From NCBI GenBank assembly GCA_022402525.1, contig JAKRSB010000136.1:41515-105514 (forward strand): a stretch of 64,000 bases of DNA, written 5' to 3'. The DNA is from Thermosynechococcaceae cyanobacterium MS004. GTDB lineage: Bacteria; Cyanobacteriota; Cyanobacteriia; Thermosynechococcales; Thermosynechococcaceae. Below are positions 17,980 through 26,018 of the stretch, piece after piece (positions within the stretch are counted from its first letter, which is position 1; every line of letters starts with the position of its first letter). Made by a program: the position numbers and the translations under genes. Under the pieces are notes generated by a model. The model saw nothing but the letters and a program-made list of their open reading frames with translations, searched no databases and was not told the DNA's origin.

Positions 17980-18000
17980 TCCCCTCCAGAGCAGATCAAT

Positions 18001-18038
18001 AAAAAATGCATCGCCTAAGGAGCTTTTAGGCGATGCAT
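18001..18038 (-). terminator. intrinsic terminator between convergent glycerate kinase and YkvA-like genes
   Basis: ATGCATCGCCTAA (18006-18018) pairs perfectly with TTAGGCGATGCAT (18026-18038) around a 7-nt loop. The run of A at 18001-18006 becomes a T-tract on the minus strand, so it best fits termination of the gene ending at 18104, and it may act in both directions. Confidence 0.75.
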
Positions 18039-18103
18039 CGATCTTCAGCACTAGGGTTTTCAGCACTGGAGACTAAACCATCAGTCAACGTAAACGGAGG
18101 ACA

Positions 18104-18403
18104 TTAATCCACGGGGACAGCATTAACTTCAACCGTATCAGTCCCTACTGTAGAGGCCTGGGAAGTGCCAGATTGAGGGTTACGCTGCTTCAGCTTTTCG
18201 ATCGCAATTTGAGAGACTTCTGCAAACAGCAGCGTGACTAGAGCGATGTCATCAATCTCCCCAATAATGGGAAATAGGTCTGGGGAAAAATCAAGGGGGC
18301 TAATCAGATAGACCAGCGTACCAATCACAATCCACCATCGATACTTTGGGTTGCGAAGCGTATTGCGATACCAGCTATACAGAGACTGAAGGGGAAATTT
18401 CAT
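18104..18403 (-). CDS. YkvA/DUF1232 family membrane protein
   Basis: About 99 residues from the ATG at 18403 (MKFPLQSLYSWYRNTLRNP). I prefer this start because GGAG lies 9 nt upstream. In-frame ATGs at 18412 and 18433 would add up to 10 residues. The core YRWWIVIGTLVYLISPLDFSPDLFPIIGEIDD is the DUF1232 signature: a hydrophobic segment followed by the conserved 'S-P-x-D-x-x-P-D' and 'G-x-x-D-D' motifs. The function is unknown in the family, which is usually assigned to membranes. Confidence 0.8.
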   Translation of the reverse strand: MKFPLQSLYSWYRNTLRNPKYRWWIVIGTLVYLISPLDFSPDLFPIIGEIDDIALVTLLFAEVSQIAIEKLKQRNPQSGTSQASTVGTDTVEVNAVPVD

Positions 18404-18615
18404 AGTGTCCATCTCCGAGTACTCTTTAATCATGCCAGAGACAAAGGGGTTTGTCTGGTTCGGATTTCCTGCGGGGGTTCAATGGGTTGAAAAGTATACT
18501 AAGCTAGGCGAGATGTTGTAAATGACATCTATAAATAGGGCGTATTTACCGATCTAACCGTGATTGTGACCGATCGCCAGCGCCTCAGGTTGTTCACTGA
18601 ATCGAAGGAATTATC

Positions 18616-19302
18616 GTGAATTTCGTTGACTTTATCCAAAAGGGCGGCATTGCCATCTGGCCCCTTTTATTCCTATCCATTTTGTCCATTGGCACCATTT
18701 TCGAGCGCCTCTGGTTTTGGAGCACGATTTTGAGGAGTGAGGGCAAAACAGCAGACCAAATTTTGGAGGCAGCTCGCCGGGATTGGGATGAGGCCACACA
18801 CCTTGCCAGACAGGTGGCAAACCAGCCAATGGGTCGATTTTTATACACACCCTTGAGGCTGGCCAATAAGGAGCCAGAAATTTTTCGGTTGGCGCTAGAG
18901 GCTTCTGCCGATGAAGAACTTAATGTCATGCGGCGCGGTCATAAAGTTCTAGAGGCAGTGATTGCCATTTCTCCATTACTGGGCCTATTGGGTACGGTTT
19001 TGGGGCTGATTCGATCACTAAGCTCCATTCGATTGGGCGATATTGGCGCATCGTCGATGGCGAGTGTTCCCTTAGGCATTAGTGAAGCGTTGATTAGTAC
19101 CGCAGCAGGCCTCATTATTGCGATCGCGTCTCTGGCGTTCTATCGATTATTTCAAGGGCTACTCTTTAATCAGGCGCGCATTTTTCGGCGCACAGGCAAC
19201 GAGTTAGAGCTAACCTATCGGCAGTTTTGGCTCCAAACCCAGCAGAAGGCTGCTATCTCATCGCCTAGCTACGATGCTCCTAAAAACCTGCCAGGGTATT
19301 AG
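18616..19302 (+). CDS. exbB: MotA/TolQ/ExbB proton channel family protein
   Basis: A 228-residue ExbB/TolQ homologue starting at GTG 18616, with a GAAGGA ribosome-binding site just upstream. It shows the family pattern of one N-terminal membrane segment ([19 protein letters not shown]), a cytoplasmic loop and two further segments ([16 protein letters not shown] and [17 protein letters not shown]). The P-L-L-G-L-L-G-T-V segment and the ALISTAAGL segment line the proton path in characterised ExbB. It pairs with the ExbD gene 80 bp downstream to form the inner-membrane motor that energises outer-membrane transporters or envelope functions. No TonB or receptor gene is adjacent. Confidence 0.9.
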   Translation: MNFVDFIQKGGIAIWPLLFLSILSIGTIFERLWFWSTILRSEGKTADQILEAARRDWDEATHLARQVANQPMGRFLYTPLRLANKEPEIFRLALEASADEELNVMRRGHKVLEAVIAISPLLGLLGTVLGLIRSLSSIRLGDIGASSMASVPLGISEALISTAAGLIIAIASLAFYRLFQGLLFNQARIFRRTGNELELTYRQFWLQTQQKAAISSPSYDAPKNLPGY

Positions 19303-19382
19303 ACCCATCAGGCCACGGTCATAGGTAATGGATCGAGCGCGATCAAGATATTTATTTTCCCTCTACCTTCAGTCAACGCCCC

Positions 19383-20045
19383 ATGAAGACTTACCTAGAG
19401 CCAGATGACCTAGACGTTCGGATTGAGATTGTCCCTCTCATTGACGTAATTTTCTGCATTCTGGTGTTCTTCATCCTGGGTGCCGTGAGTTTTGGTCGCC
19501 TCCAGGGTCTCAACGTAGACTTACCCACCGCAGCAACGGCTCAAACCCAGCTCAGCGATACGTTAACCGTTGAAGTAGATGCCTTGGGGCAGATTAAAAT
19601 TGAAAATACACCCGTCCTTGAAGAGCAGCTAGTGCGAATTCTTGCGGCCTACGTCCGGCAAAAACCCCAGGGAGTAGTCGTGCTGCAAGCAGATAAGCTG
19701 GTCAGTTACGGCCAAATTGCGCGCCTCGTTGATACATTACAGAAAGTGGGCGGCAACCGGGTCGCCCTAGGCGCGATTAAAGAAGATTCGACCGGTTCTG
19801 ACCCACAGGCTCCAGGAACCTTTCAGCCTGACCTCACCCAGCCCAACTTAACGCAGCCAGGTTCAACACAGCCTGACTTGACGCAACCTGGTGTTGTTCA
19901 GCCCAATTTGACTCAGCCCAATTTGACCCAGCCCAATTTGGCACAGCCTGATCCAACACAGCCCAACCAGATCCAGCCTGATTCAACACAGCCCAATCTA
20001 ACGCAGCCTAACCTGCCTCAACCGACCCCTCAGCCCAGCCCCTAG
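19383..20045 (+). CDS. exbD: ExbD/TolR-family protein with long tandem-repeat tail
   Basis: 220 residues. The first 140 are a normal ExbD: a short cytoplasmic N-terminus, one membrane helix IVPLIDVIFCILVFFILGAV (about 17-36, containing the conserved proton-accepting Asp), and a periplasmic domain with VVLQADKLVSYGQIARLVDTL. From about residue 150 the protein becomes a Pro/Gln/Thr/Asn-rich tail made of a five-residue unit of the type QPNLT (NLTQP, DLTQP, STQP), encoded by degenerate 15-bp repeats. Such a tail is not part of the standard family and would extend into the periplasm. The gene ends upstream of a stem-loop terminator near 20251. Confidence 0.88.
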   Translation: MKTYLEPDDLDVRIEIVPLIDVIFCILVFFILGAVSFGRLQGLNVDLPTAATAQTQLSDTLTVEVDALGQIKIENTPVLEEQLVRILAAYVRQKPQGVVVLQADKLVSYGQIARLVDTLQKVGGNRVALGAIKEDSTGSDPQAPGTFQPDLTQPNLTQPGSTQPDLTQPGVVQPNLTQPNLTQPNLAQPDPTQPNQIQPDSTQPNLTQPNLPQPTPQPSP

Positions 20046-20249
20046 ACCCACCAGCCATTGGGATATATTGACAGCTCGTTACCCCATTCTCTGGTCGGTT
20101 GCGAATTCAGCAATTCCAACAGCAACTCCAAATTCAGGGGTGTTTGACTGGGTCTATCAAGCCATGTAGTGGGAAGGTTCCTTGAAAATCTCTTCACAGA
20201 TATTTAATGGGTCTGTTCGCTTAGCGCCTCAATTCTGAGATTTCTGTCT

Positions 20250-20281
20250 GAAACCGCTGTCCTGATGGGCGACGGTTTTTC
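20250..20281 (+). terminator. probable rho-independent terminator after exbB-exbD
   Basis: AAACCG (20251-20256) pairs with CGGTTT (20273-20278) around an imperfectly paired interior, followed by T residues. It sits about 205 bp after exbD and just before the convergent glycosylase gene. Confidence 0.5.
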
Positions 20282-20286
20282 TATTC

Positions 20287-20922
20287 TCAGGGTTTAGAAA
20301 TGGCAGGCGAACCTTTGAGATACCAGCGCCAGGGTAAATCGACCCCTTGGGAAAGCCCAATGCGGGTCGTCTGCACCAGCGCTGCTGGGTTGGTTGCGAT
20401 CGCCGCCTCAAAGTCAGCCGTTCTGGACTCCACCCAGAGAGCCTGTCCAGGGATCAGTGGCACTGCATTGAGGGTGCGGTCAATTTTGAGCTGGCGGCAG
20501 AGTTTGCCAGGGCCAGCGGCAAGCTTTTGACGTACTTTTGGCGGGAGGTCGGGGGATGCCGTCTCTTGTAAATCCAGGGCGCGCAGGAGGACGGCGCTGG
20601 GAATGCCAGCAGGTTCGGTGACAATATTGACACAGTGATACATGCCGTAGATGAGGTAGACGTAGCTATAGCCTGGGGCACCAAACATTACGGCGTTGCG
20701 GGGCGTTTTTTTACGGTAGGCGTGACAGGCTGGGTCGCCCGGTTCGTAGGCTTCGGTTTCGACAATGATGCCGCGCTGGGTGGTGCCATCTTCAAACTGG
20801 CGCACGAGGCAGCAGCCAATGAGTGCGGGCGCAACAAGGGTGGCGGGGCGCGCAAACCAGTCCTGGGCGATCGCAGGGGTAGACACAGGGTGAGTCGTCT
20901 CAGCACGGAGCCTCTCTATCAT
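20287..20922 (-). CDS. DNA-3-methyladenine glycosylase (AAG/MPG family)
   Basis: A 211-residue alkylpurine DNA glycosylase of the human AAG/MPG type, which initiates base excision repair by removing alkylated or deaminated purines. ALIGCCLVRQFEDGTTQRGIIVETEAYEPGDPACHA contains the 'G-x-I-V-E-T-E-A-Y' active-site motif whose Glu activates water. RNAVMFGAPGYSYVYLIYGMYHCVNIV is the intercalating and binding region, and AAGPGKLCRQLKI is the conserved DNA-contact segment. The length is typical of bacterial members. It is a single gene on the minus strand. Confidence 0.9.
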   Translation of the reverse strand: MIERLRAETTHPVSTPAIAQDWFARPATLVAPALIGCCLVRQFEDGTTQRGIIVETEAYEPGDPACHAYRKKTPRNAVMFGAPGYSYVYLIYGMYHCVNIVTEPAGIPSAVLLRALDLQETASPDLPPKVRQKLAAGPGKLCRQLKIDRTLNAVPLIPGQALWVESRTADFEAAIATNPAALVQTTRIGLSQGVDLPWRWYLKGSPAISKP

Positions 20923-21025
20923 GCAGCAGCCTGACCTAATGCAGCAAAATTCTTAAGAACCCCGCAAAATGGCGATCGCTGCGATAGGTTAATGTACGAG
21001 GACGTCGTTAGAGAGGGCAGGGGTT

Positions 21026-21148
21026 ATGGATGTCAAGCTTGTGATTGCGGTATTGGCTGGGTTGTTTACGGTGTCCTGTCTATTCTTTGGCACCAAAAAT
21101 GGATTTTATGATAGTGATGACTATCACGGAAATGGCTCTGCCCACTAG
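21026..21148 (+). CDS. 40-residue single-pass membrane peptide
   Basis: The ORF reads MDVKLVIAVLAGLFTVSCLF followed by FGTKNGFYDSDDYHGNGSAH. It has one hydrophobic helix (about residues 4-22) and a polar tail rich in Asp, Tyr, Gly and His. A purine-rich GAGAGGGCAGGGG precedes the ATG. The clean membrane helix plus structured tail is typical of the small subunits of thylakoid complexes (PSII, PSI, NDH-1, cytochrome b6f), but I cannot match it to a named one. It is too short for most gene-calling thresholds. It lies between the divergent glycosylase gene and a 2Fe-2S protein. Confidence 0.6.
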   Translation: MDVKLVIAVLAGLFTVSCLFFGTKNGFYDSDDYHGNGSAH

Positions 21149-21200
21149 GAGATATCTCGTCAGTGGTTGCCTGGAATAAGTCAGTGTTTGTCTGGAATAA

Positions 21201-21638
21201 ATGACAGAAGCTCTTTCTACACCCCGTCCTTTAGAGGACGCTGAAGCACAAGCATTACAGAGTCGTGTGGATGCGTTGGGCATCCGCCAAATTCAGCGGC
21301 ATGTGTTTTTGTGTACGGATCAAACCCATCCCCTCTGCTGCGACAAGGCGATCGCCCTGGAGGCTTGGGACTATCTCAAAAAGCGATTAAAGACCCTGAA
21401 CCTGGATCGGGTGACGCCAGAGCAGCCTAGCTGCATTTTTCGCACGAAAGCTAACTGTCTGCGGGTCTGTCTGCAAGGGCCTATTTTGGTGGTCTACCCG
21501 GATGGGGTCTGGTATCACTCCACCACCGCACCCGTCCTTGAGCGCATCATTCAAGAACACCTCATCCAAAATCAGGTGGTGCTTGATTTTGCCTTTGTCC
21601 AGCATCCTTTAGACCTGTTCAGCGCGGCTCACCTATAA
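21201..21638 (+). CDS. thioredoxin-like (2Fe-2S) ferredoxin domain protein
   Basis: 145 residues. [17 protein letters not shown] (about 30-46) and [25 protein letters not shown] (about 90-114) carry the four cysteines spaced as in thioredoxin-fold [2Fe-2S] ferredoxins (C-x-n-C ... C-x-3-C). The C-terminal part EHLIQNQVV matches the family end. It is a soluble electron carrier of unknown partner. It is followed after 19 bp by hisF and may be co-transcribed with it, though no functional link is apparent. Confidence 0.85.
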   Translation: MTEALSTPRPLEDAEAQALQSRVDALGIRQIQRHVFLCTDQTHPLCCDKAIALEAWDYLKKRLKTLNLDRVTPEQPSCIFRTKANCLRVCLQGPILVVYPDGVWYHSTTAPVLERIIQEHLIQNQVVLDFAFVQHPLDLFSAAHL

Positions 21639-21657
21639 CCAAGACGAAAGAGAACCT

Positions 21658-22434
21658 ATGCTAGCCAAACGGATTTTGCCCTGTCTGGATGTGAAGGCAG
21701 GGCGGGTGGTCAAGGGCGTTAATTTTGTCAATCTAAAAGATGCTGGCGATCCGGTTGAGCTGGCGCAGATCTACAACCAGGCGGGAGCCGATGAGCTGGT
21801 TTTTCTAGATATTACGGCCACCCATGAAGACCGTGGAATTATTTTTGATGTCGTCTACCGCACCGCAGAGCAGGTATTTATTCCGCTGACGGTGGGGGGT
21901 GGCATTCAATCCTTAGAAACAATTAAAGAATTATTAAGGGCTGGGGCAGATAAGGTCAGCATCAACTCCTCAGCGGTGAAAGATCCTGACTTTGTAAACC
22001 GAGCCAGCGATCGCTTTGGGGCGCAGTGCATTGTGGTGGCGATCGATGCGCGGCGTCGCATCAATACAGACCAACCGGGCTGGGACGTATTTGTGCGGGG
22101 CGGTCGGGAAAATACCGGACTGGATGCGGTGGCCTGGGCAAAGGAGATGGCGCAGCGCGGCGCGGGGGAACTGCTGATCACCAGTATGGATGCCGATGGA
22201 ACCCAGGCAGGCTATGACCTAGAGCTAACCCGCACCATTGCTCAGCAGGTTGAAATTCCGGTAATTGCCTCTGGGGGGGCGGGCACCTGCGACCACATCC
22301 GCGAAGCCCTCACGGACGGGCAGGCTGAGGCCGCGCTTTTGGCCTCTTTGCTGCACTATGGGCAGCTCACAATTCCACAAATTAAGGCCCATCTGCAAGC
22401 ACATCAGATTCCTGTGCGATCGCCTCAGGGTTAG
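21658..22434 (+). CDS. hisF: imidazole glycerol phosphate synthase, cyclase subunit
   Basis: A 258-residue HisF (beta/alpha)8 barrel. [18 protein letters not shown] holds the catalytic acid Asp11. [11 protein letters not shown] and [27 protein letters not shown] hold the phosphate sites and second catalytic Asp, and [18 protein letters not shown] and VIASGGAG complete the barrel. It converts the PRFAR intermediate plus ammonia from HisH into imidazole glycerol phosphate and AICAR. The other histidine genes are not in this window, consistent with the dispersed his genes of cyanobacteria. Confidence 0.95.
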   Translation: MLAKRILPCLDVKAGRVVKGVNFVNLKDAGDPVELAQIYNQAGADELVFLDITATHEDRGIIFDVVYRTAEQVFIPLTVGGGIQSLETIKELLRAGADKVSINSSAVKDPDFVNRASDRFGAQCIVVAIDARRRINTDQPGWDVFVRGGRENTGLDAVAWAKEMAQRGAGELLITSMDADGTQAGYDLELTRTIAQQVEIPVIASGGAGTCDHIREALTDGQAEAALLASLLHYGQLTIPQIKAHLQAHQIPVRSPQG

Positions 22435-22501
22435 TTTTGGGCTAGCCTTTGCCATACCCCGCCGATACATTCTGAAAAAAAGCCAAAGATCTTTACTATA
22501 T

Positions 22502-22542
22502 TTGGGTGATGTGATTTAACTTTGTTACAATAGTTAAAGTTA
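22502..22542 (+). promoter_or_regulatory. candidate promoter with overlapping dyad before a small membrane protein
   Basis: TTGGGT (22502-22507) and TACAAT (22526-22531) are spaced 18 bp. The arms TAACTTT (22517-22523) and AAAGTTA (22536-22542) form a 7-bp inverted repeat around the -10 box and reach the start codon. Transcription from here would give an almost leaderless mRNA. This is sequence pattern only. Confidence 0.35.
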
Positions 22543-22862
22543 TGATCATCATCCTTGTTCTTGTCATCTCTCTGTTAACCTATTGGTCTCTGCGGCTCAT
22601 GCGCAGGGCCCATGAACAGCGCGAATTTTCGCTGATGTTTGCGGGAGCACTGGTGGCGATCGCTGGAGCAGCCTTAATAGCAGCCTATTCCCTGATGGTG
22701 GGATGTGTTGGATATTTAGGCAGCACATCCGCTCTAGTGCCGCCTACCTTAACTGCGTATTCTGACGAGACTTGGGTGCCCCTCAGAGATGTAACAGCAG
22801 GCGCAACAATAGACGCAACAATAGCCGAAGATTTTCATCGGGTTTCGGCACCTAAAAACTGA
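22542..22862 (+). CDS. small membrane protein of unknown function
   Basis: 106 residues. Two hydrophobic stretches are visible: IIILVLVISLLTYWSL at the extreme N-terminus, followed by a basic loop (RLMRRAHEQRE), then FAGALVAIAGAALIAAYSLMVGCVGYLG (about 33-60). The rest is a polar tail (about 45 residues) with no motif I recognise; it contains a small repeat (AGATIDATIAED). I do not recognise the family. It lies 87 bp before rph on the same strand and has its own promoter-like sequence. Confidence 0.6.
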   Translation: MIIILVLVISLLTYWSLRLMRRAHEQREFSLMFAGALVAIAGAALIAAYSLMVGCVGYLGSTSALVPPTLTAYSDETWVPLRDVTAGATIDATIAEDFHRVSAPKN

Positions 22863-22948
22863 TCGGTGTACAGTCATGAAGGCCAGCGTGACGGTTTTCG
22901 TTCTCCTGGATCAAACCTATTCCTGAAGACATCCACTGGAGGATATTC

Positions 22949-23668
22949 ATGACTTGGCAGCGTTCAGAGGGTCGTCAGCCGGATCAGCTACGTCCTGTAA
23001 AGTTTGAGCATGGATTTACCCGCAATACCCCTGGCTCTGTTTTGGCGCAGTGCGGCAATACGAAGGTGCTTTGTACGGTTTCAATACAGCCGAAGGTGCC
23101 TCGGTTTCTAGAAGGGACTGGACAGGGTTGGCTGACGGCTGAGTATCGGATGCTGCCCGGTGCGACTGCCCCACGCCATGACCGAGAACTCCTAAAACTC
23201 TCTGGCCGCACCCAAGAAATTCAGCGGCTCATTGGCCGCAGCCTCAGGGCAGCCCTAGACCTTAAAGCGCTGGGAGAGCGCACCATTACGGTAGATACCG
23301 ACGTCCTACAGGCCGATGCAGGCACCCGCACCACTTCAATTACGGGGGGCTATGTTGCCCTTGTAGACGCGATTCAGACCCTAATCGACCAGGGCGAACT
23401 CACTCAGTCACCTCTGCGCCATGCCGTGGCGGCGGTTTCCGTGGGTCTCCTGGATGGGGAAGCCTTTTTAGATTTGGACTACCCGGAAGATGCAGCGGCA
23501 ACGGTGGATTTTAACGTGGTGCTCACCGAGCATCTCGATATTTTGGAGCTTCAGGGGACGGCAGAGGAAGGGAGCTTTAGCCGTCACCAGATGAACCAAA
23601 TGCTGGATCTTGCAGAGAAGGGCGTTGCCCAGCTTATTCAAGCACAGCGCTCAGGTTCCCTTGCCTGA
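22949..23668 (+). CDS. rph: ribonuclease PH
   Basis: A 239-residue phosphorolytic 3'-5' exoribonuclease that trims tRNA 3' ends. It begins [20 protein letters not shown] and contains [14 protein letters not shown], then [20 protein letters not shown] (active-site arginines), [27 protein letters not shown] (phosphate-binding and catalytic Asp) and [18 protein letters not shown]. The length is standard. A GGAGGA ribosome-binding site is 7 bp upstream of the ATG. Its 3' end is followed within 50 bp by the start of the helicase gene. Confidence 0.95.
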   Translation: MTWQRSEGRQPDQLRPVKFEHGFTRNTPGSVLAQCGNTKVLCTVSIQPKVPRFLEGTGQGWLTAEYRMLPGATAPRHDRELLKLSGRTQEIQRLIGRSLRAALDLKALGERTITVDTDVLQADAGTRTTSITGGYVALVDAIQTLIDQGELTQSPLRHAVAAVSVGLLDGEAFLDLDYPEDAAATVDFNVVLTEHLDILELQGTAEEGSFSRHQMNQMLDLAEKGVAQLIQAQRSGSLA

Positions 23669-23714
23669 GAACATCGGGGTATCCTGCAAGGCAACCCCTC
23701 TTTTGACCTCAGCA

Positions 23715-25946
23715 ATGGCTCAGGATACTGCCGGATTTGAACAGCTCCATGAAGGCGTCCAGCGCTGGATTTGGGAGCAGGGCTGGTCTCAATTGCGTCC
23801 CATTCAGGCTATGGCGATCGCGCCGATTTTGTCTGGGCAAACCGACCTCATTATTTCTGCGGCAACGGCAGGGGGCAAGACCGAGGCGGCTTTTTTACCC
23901 ATTTTTTCCAGACTGTTGCAAGCGCCAGCCTCCGGCATTCGTGTCCTGGGGATTAGCCCCCTCAAAGCCCTCATTAATGACCAGCAGCGCCGCCTCTCTG
24001 AGCTGGGCGATCGCCTCGATATTCCGGTCACACCCTGGCATGGAGATGTGGCGGCTGGGCCAAAGCAAGCCATTCTTAAAAATCCAGCGGGCATTGTGCT
24101 GATTACGCCAGAGTCCTTGGAGGCTCTCCTGGCGCGGCGTGGGGCTGAGTTACCCACCCTGTTTGGCCATCTGGACTACATGGTCATTGACGAAATGCAC
24201 TGCTTTATTGGCAGTGAGCGGGGCTGTCAACTTCAGTCTCTGATGCATCGAGTAGAGGTCGCCTTGGGACGAACTTTCGCCCATAAAATTCCGCGCATTG
24301 GCCTCAGCGCAACCCTGGGGGATATGTCCTTGGCGGCTAAGTTTCTGCGGCCGGGAAACGCCGAGCAGGTGCAGTTTATTAGCCCAACGGGCTCTGGAAC
24401 AGATCTCAAGGTGCAGGTGCGGGGCTATCGCAAAGCGATCGCAGACTGGGCGACGCTGGAGACGGGCGCAATGGACGCCTCGCGGGATGAGCTAGAGATT
24501 AGCCAGCATCTGTTCAAAACCCTGCGCGGGAGCCGCAACCTGATTTTTATGAATGGTCGCGCCTCGGTGGAAAAATACGCCGATCTGCTGAATCGCCTCT
24601 GCGCCCAGCATCAGGTGCCCAATGAATTCTGGCCGCACCACGGTAGCCTTTCCAAAGAGCTGCGCGAAGATGCGGAGGCGCTGCTCAAGAGCGATCGCCC
24701 GTCAAATTTAGTCTGCACCACCACCCTGGAAATGGGCATTGATGTGGGGGCTGTGGTCTCCGTGGCCCAGGTCGGTGCGCCAATGTCCGTGGCCAGTATG
24801 CGCCAGCGAATCGGACGCTCTGGCCGCAGAGCAGGCGATCCGGCGATCGCGCGGTTTTATATCTCCGTGCCGGACATCGGTGAAAATATAGGTGAACGCA
24901 CGGGAGAAGATCTGCCCCCCCAGGATGGCCTCTATCCAGAGCTAGTCCAGGCGATCGCCATTCTGAATCTACTGCTGACTGGCTGGTGTGAGCCGCCCCT
25001 GATGGGCAAGCTGCACCTGTCAACCCTCATTCAGCAGGTGTTGTCCCTCATTGTTCAGGAAGGCGGGGTGCGGGCCGATCGGGCTTGGCAGATCCTGTGC
25101 CAGACGGGGCCATTTCAGGCGGTGAATCAGGAGATGTTTATCAGGCTGCTGCGCGACTTGGGACAGCAGGAGCTGATTCAGCAAAGCCAGGATGGCAGCC
25201 TCCTGATTGGGGTAAAGGGCGATCGCCTTGTGAGGCACTACAGCTTTTACAGCGCCTTTGCCACACCCCAGGAATACCGCATTCTCCAGGATGGGAAATT
25301 TCTAGGGACGCTGCCCATTGAAATTCCCCTGACCCAAAACGCGCGCTTTATTTTTGCAGGGAAGCGCTGGATTGCCCTAGCCGTGGATGATCAGGAACGG
25401 GTGGTAGAAGTTGCCCCCACTGGGGCGGGCAAGCTGCCCAAATTTAGCGGCGGCAGCGCCCAAGTGCATGACCGCGTGCGCCAGGAAATGTACCGACTGT
25501 ATCGCTCCGATGAAGTGCCCAGCTTTTTGGATGCTCCTGCCCAGCACCTACTCCAAGAAGCCCGCACCCAGTTTACCGAGCATGGACTCCACCAGCGGGC
25601 GCTGCTGGCGTGGGGCAAGCAGACACTCCTGTTTTGCTGGCAGGGAGATCGGGTGATGAATACCCTCCTGGTACAGCTTCAGGCAAGAGGGCTAAAGGCC
25701 TGCCGTGAGGGGCTGGCGATCGCGGTACATCAAATCACCCCTGAGGACTTGTGGACGCACCTGGGCGATCTCGTCGATGAGGGGCCGGCCGATGCCGTAG
25801 CGCTCGCGGCGACGGTGGTCAATCAGCGCATCGAAAAGCACGATGTCTTTTTAAGTGAACCGCTCCGGTGTCTGAACTATGCCGCAAGCCATCTCGACCC
25901 CCAAGCGGCGTGGGAGTCGCTGAAGGAGATCGTCGATGGTTCGTAG
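23715..25946 (+). CDS. Lhr-type DEAD/DEAH-box ATP-dependent helicase
   Basis: About 743 residues from the ATG at 23715 (MAQDTAGFEQLHEGVQRWIW). A longer frame from 23610 overlaps rph and was not used. Helicase motifs in order are the Q-motif-like LRPIQAMAI, motif I AATAGGKTEAAFLP, motif Ia GISPLKALINDQ, motif II VIDEMHC, motif III GLSATLGD, motif V TTTLEMGIDVGAV and motif VI RQRIGRSGRRAGDP. The DEMH box plus the 'S-G-R-R-A-G' motif VI and the long C-terminal winged-helix and extension region match the Lhr superfamily 2 group, involved in nucleic acid repair or processing. It is the short Lhr-core form without the large C-terminal half of actinobacterial Lhr. No defence-system partner is adjacent. 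Confidence 0.85.
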   Translation: MAQDTAGFEQLHEGVQRWIWEQGWSQLRPIQAMAIAPILSGQTDLIISAATAGGKTEAAFLPIFSRLLQAPASGIRVLGISPLKALINDQQRRLSELGDRLDIPVTPWHGDVAAGPKQAILKNPAGIVLITPESLEALLARRGAELPTLFGHLDYMVIDEMHCFIGSERGCQLQSLMHRVEVALGRTFAHKIPRIGLSATLGDMSLAAKFLRPGNAEQVQFISPTGSGTDLKVQVRGYRKAIADWATLETGAMDASRDELEISQHLFKTLRGSRNLIFMNGRASVEKYADLLNRLCAQHQVPNEFWPHHGSLSKELREDAEALLKSDRPSNLVCTTTLEMGIDVGAVVSVAQVGAPMSVASMRQRIGRSGRRAGDPAIARFYISVPDIGENIGERTGEDLPPQDGLYPELVQAIAILNLLLTGWCEPPLMGKLHLSTLIQQVLSLIVQEGGVRADRAWQILCQTGPFQAVNQEMFIRLLRDLGQQELIQQSQDGSLLIGVKGDRLVRHYSFYSAFATPQEYRILQDGKFLGTLPIEIPLTQNARFIFAGKRWIALAVDDQERVVEVAPTGAGKLPKFSGGSAQVHDRVRQEMYRLYRSDEVPSFLDAPAQHLLQEARTQFTEHGLHQRALLAWGKQTLLFCWQGDRVMNTLLVQLQARGLKACREGLAIAVHQITPEDLWTHLGDLVDEGPADAVALAATVVNQRIEKHDVFLSEPLRCLNYAASHLDPQAAWESLKEIVDGS

Positions 25947-26018
25947 GACGAGGCGTCTGATGCCCAATCTTTCTGTTGTTCAATCTTCCTGCTGCCCAAC
26001 CTTCCTGCTGCTCAATCC

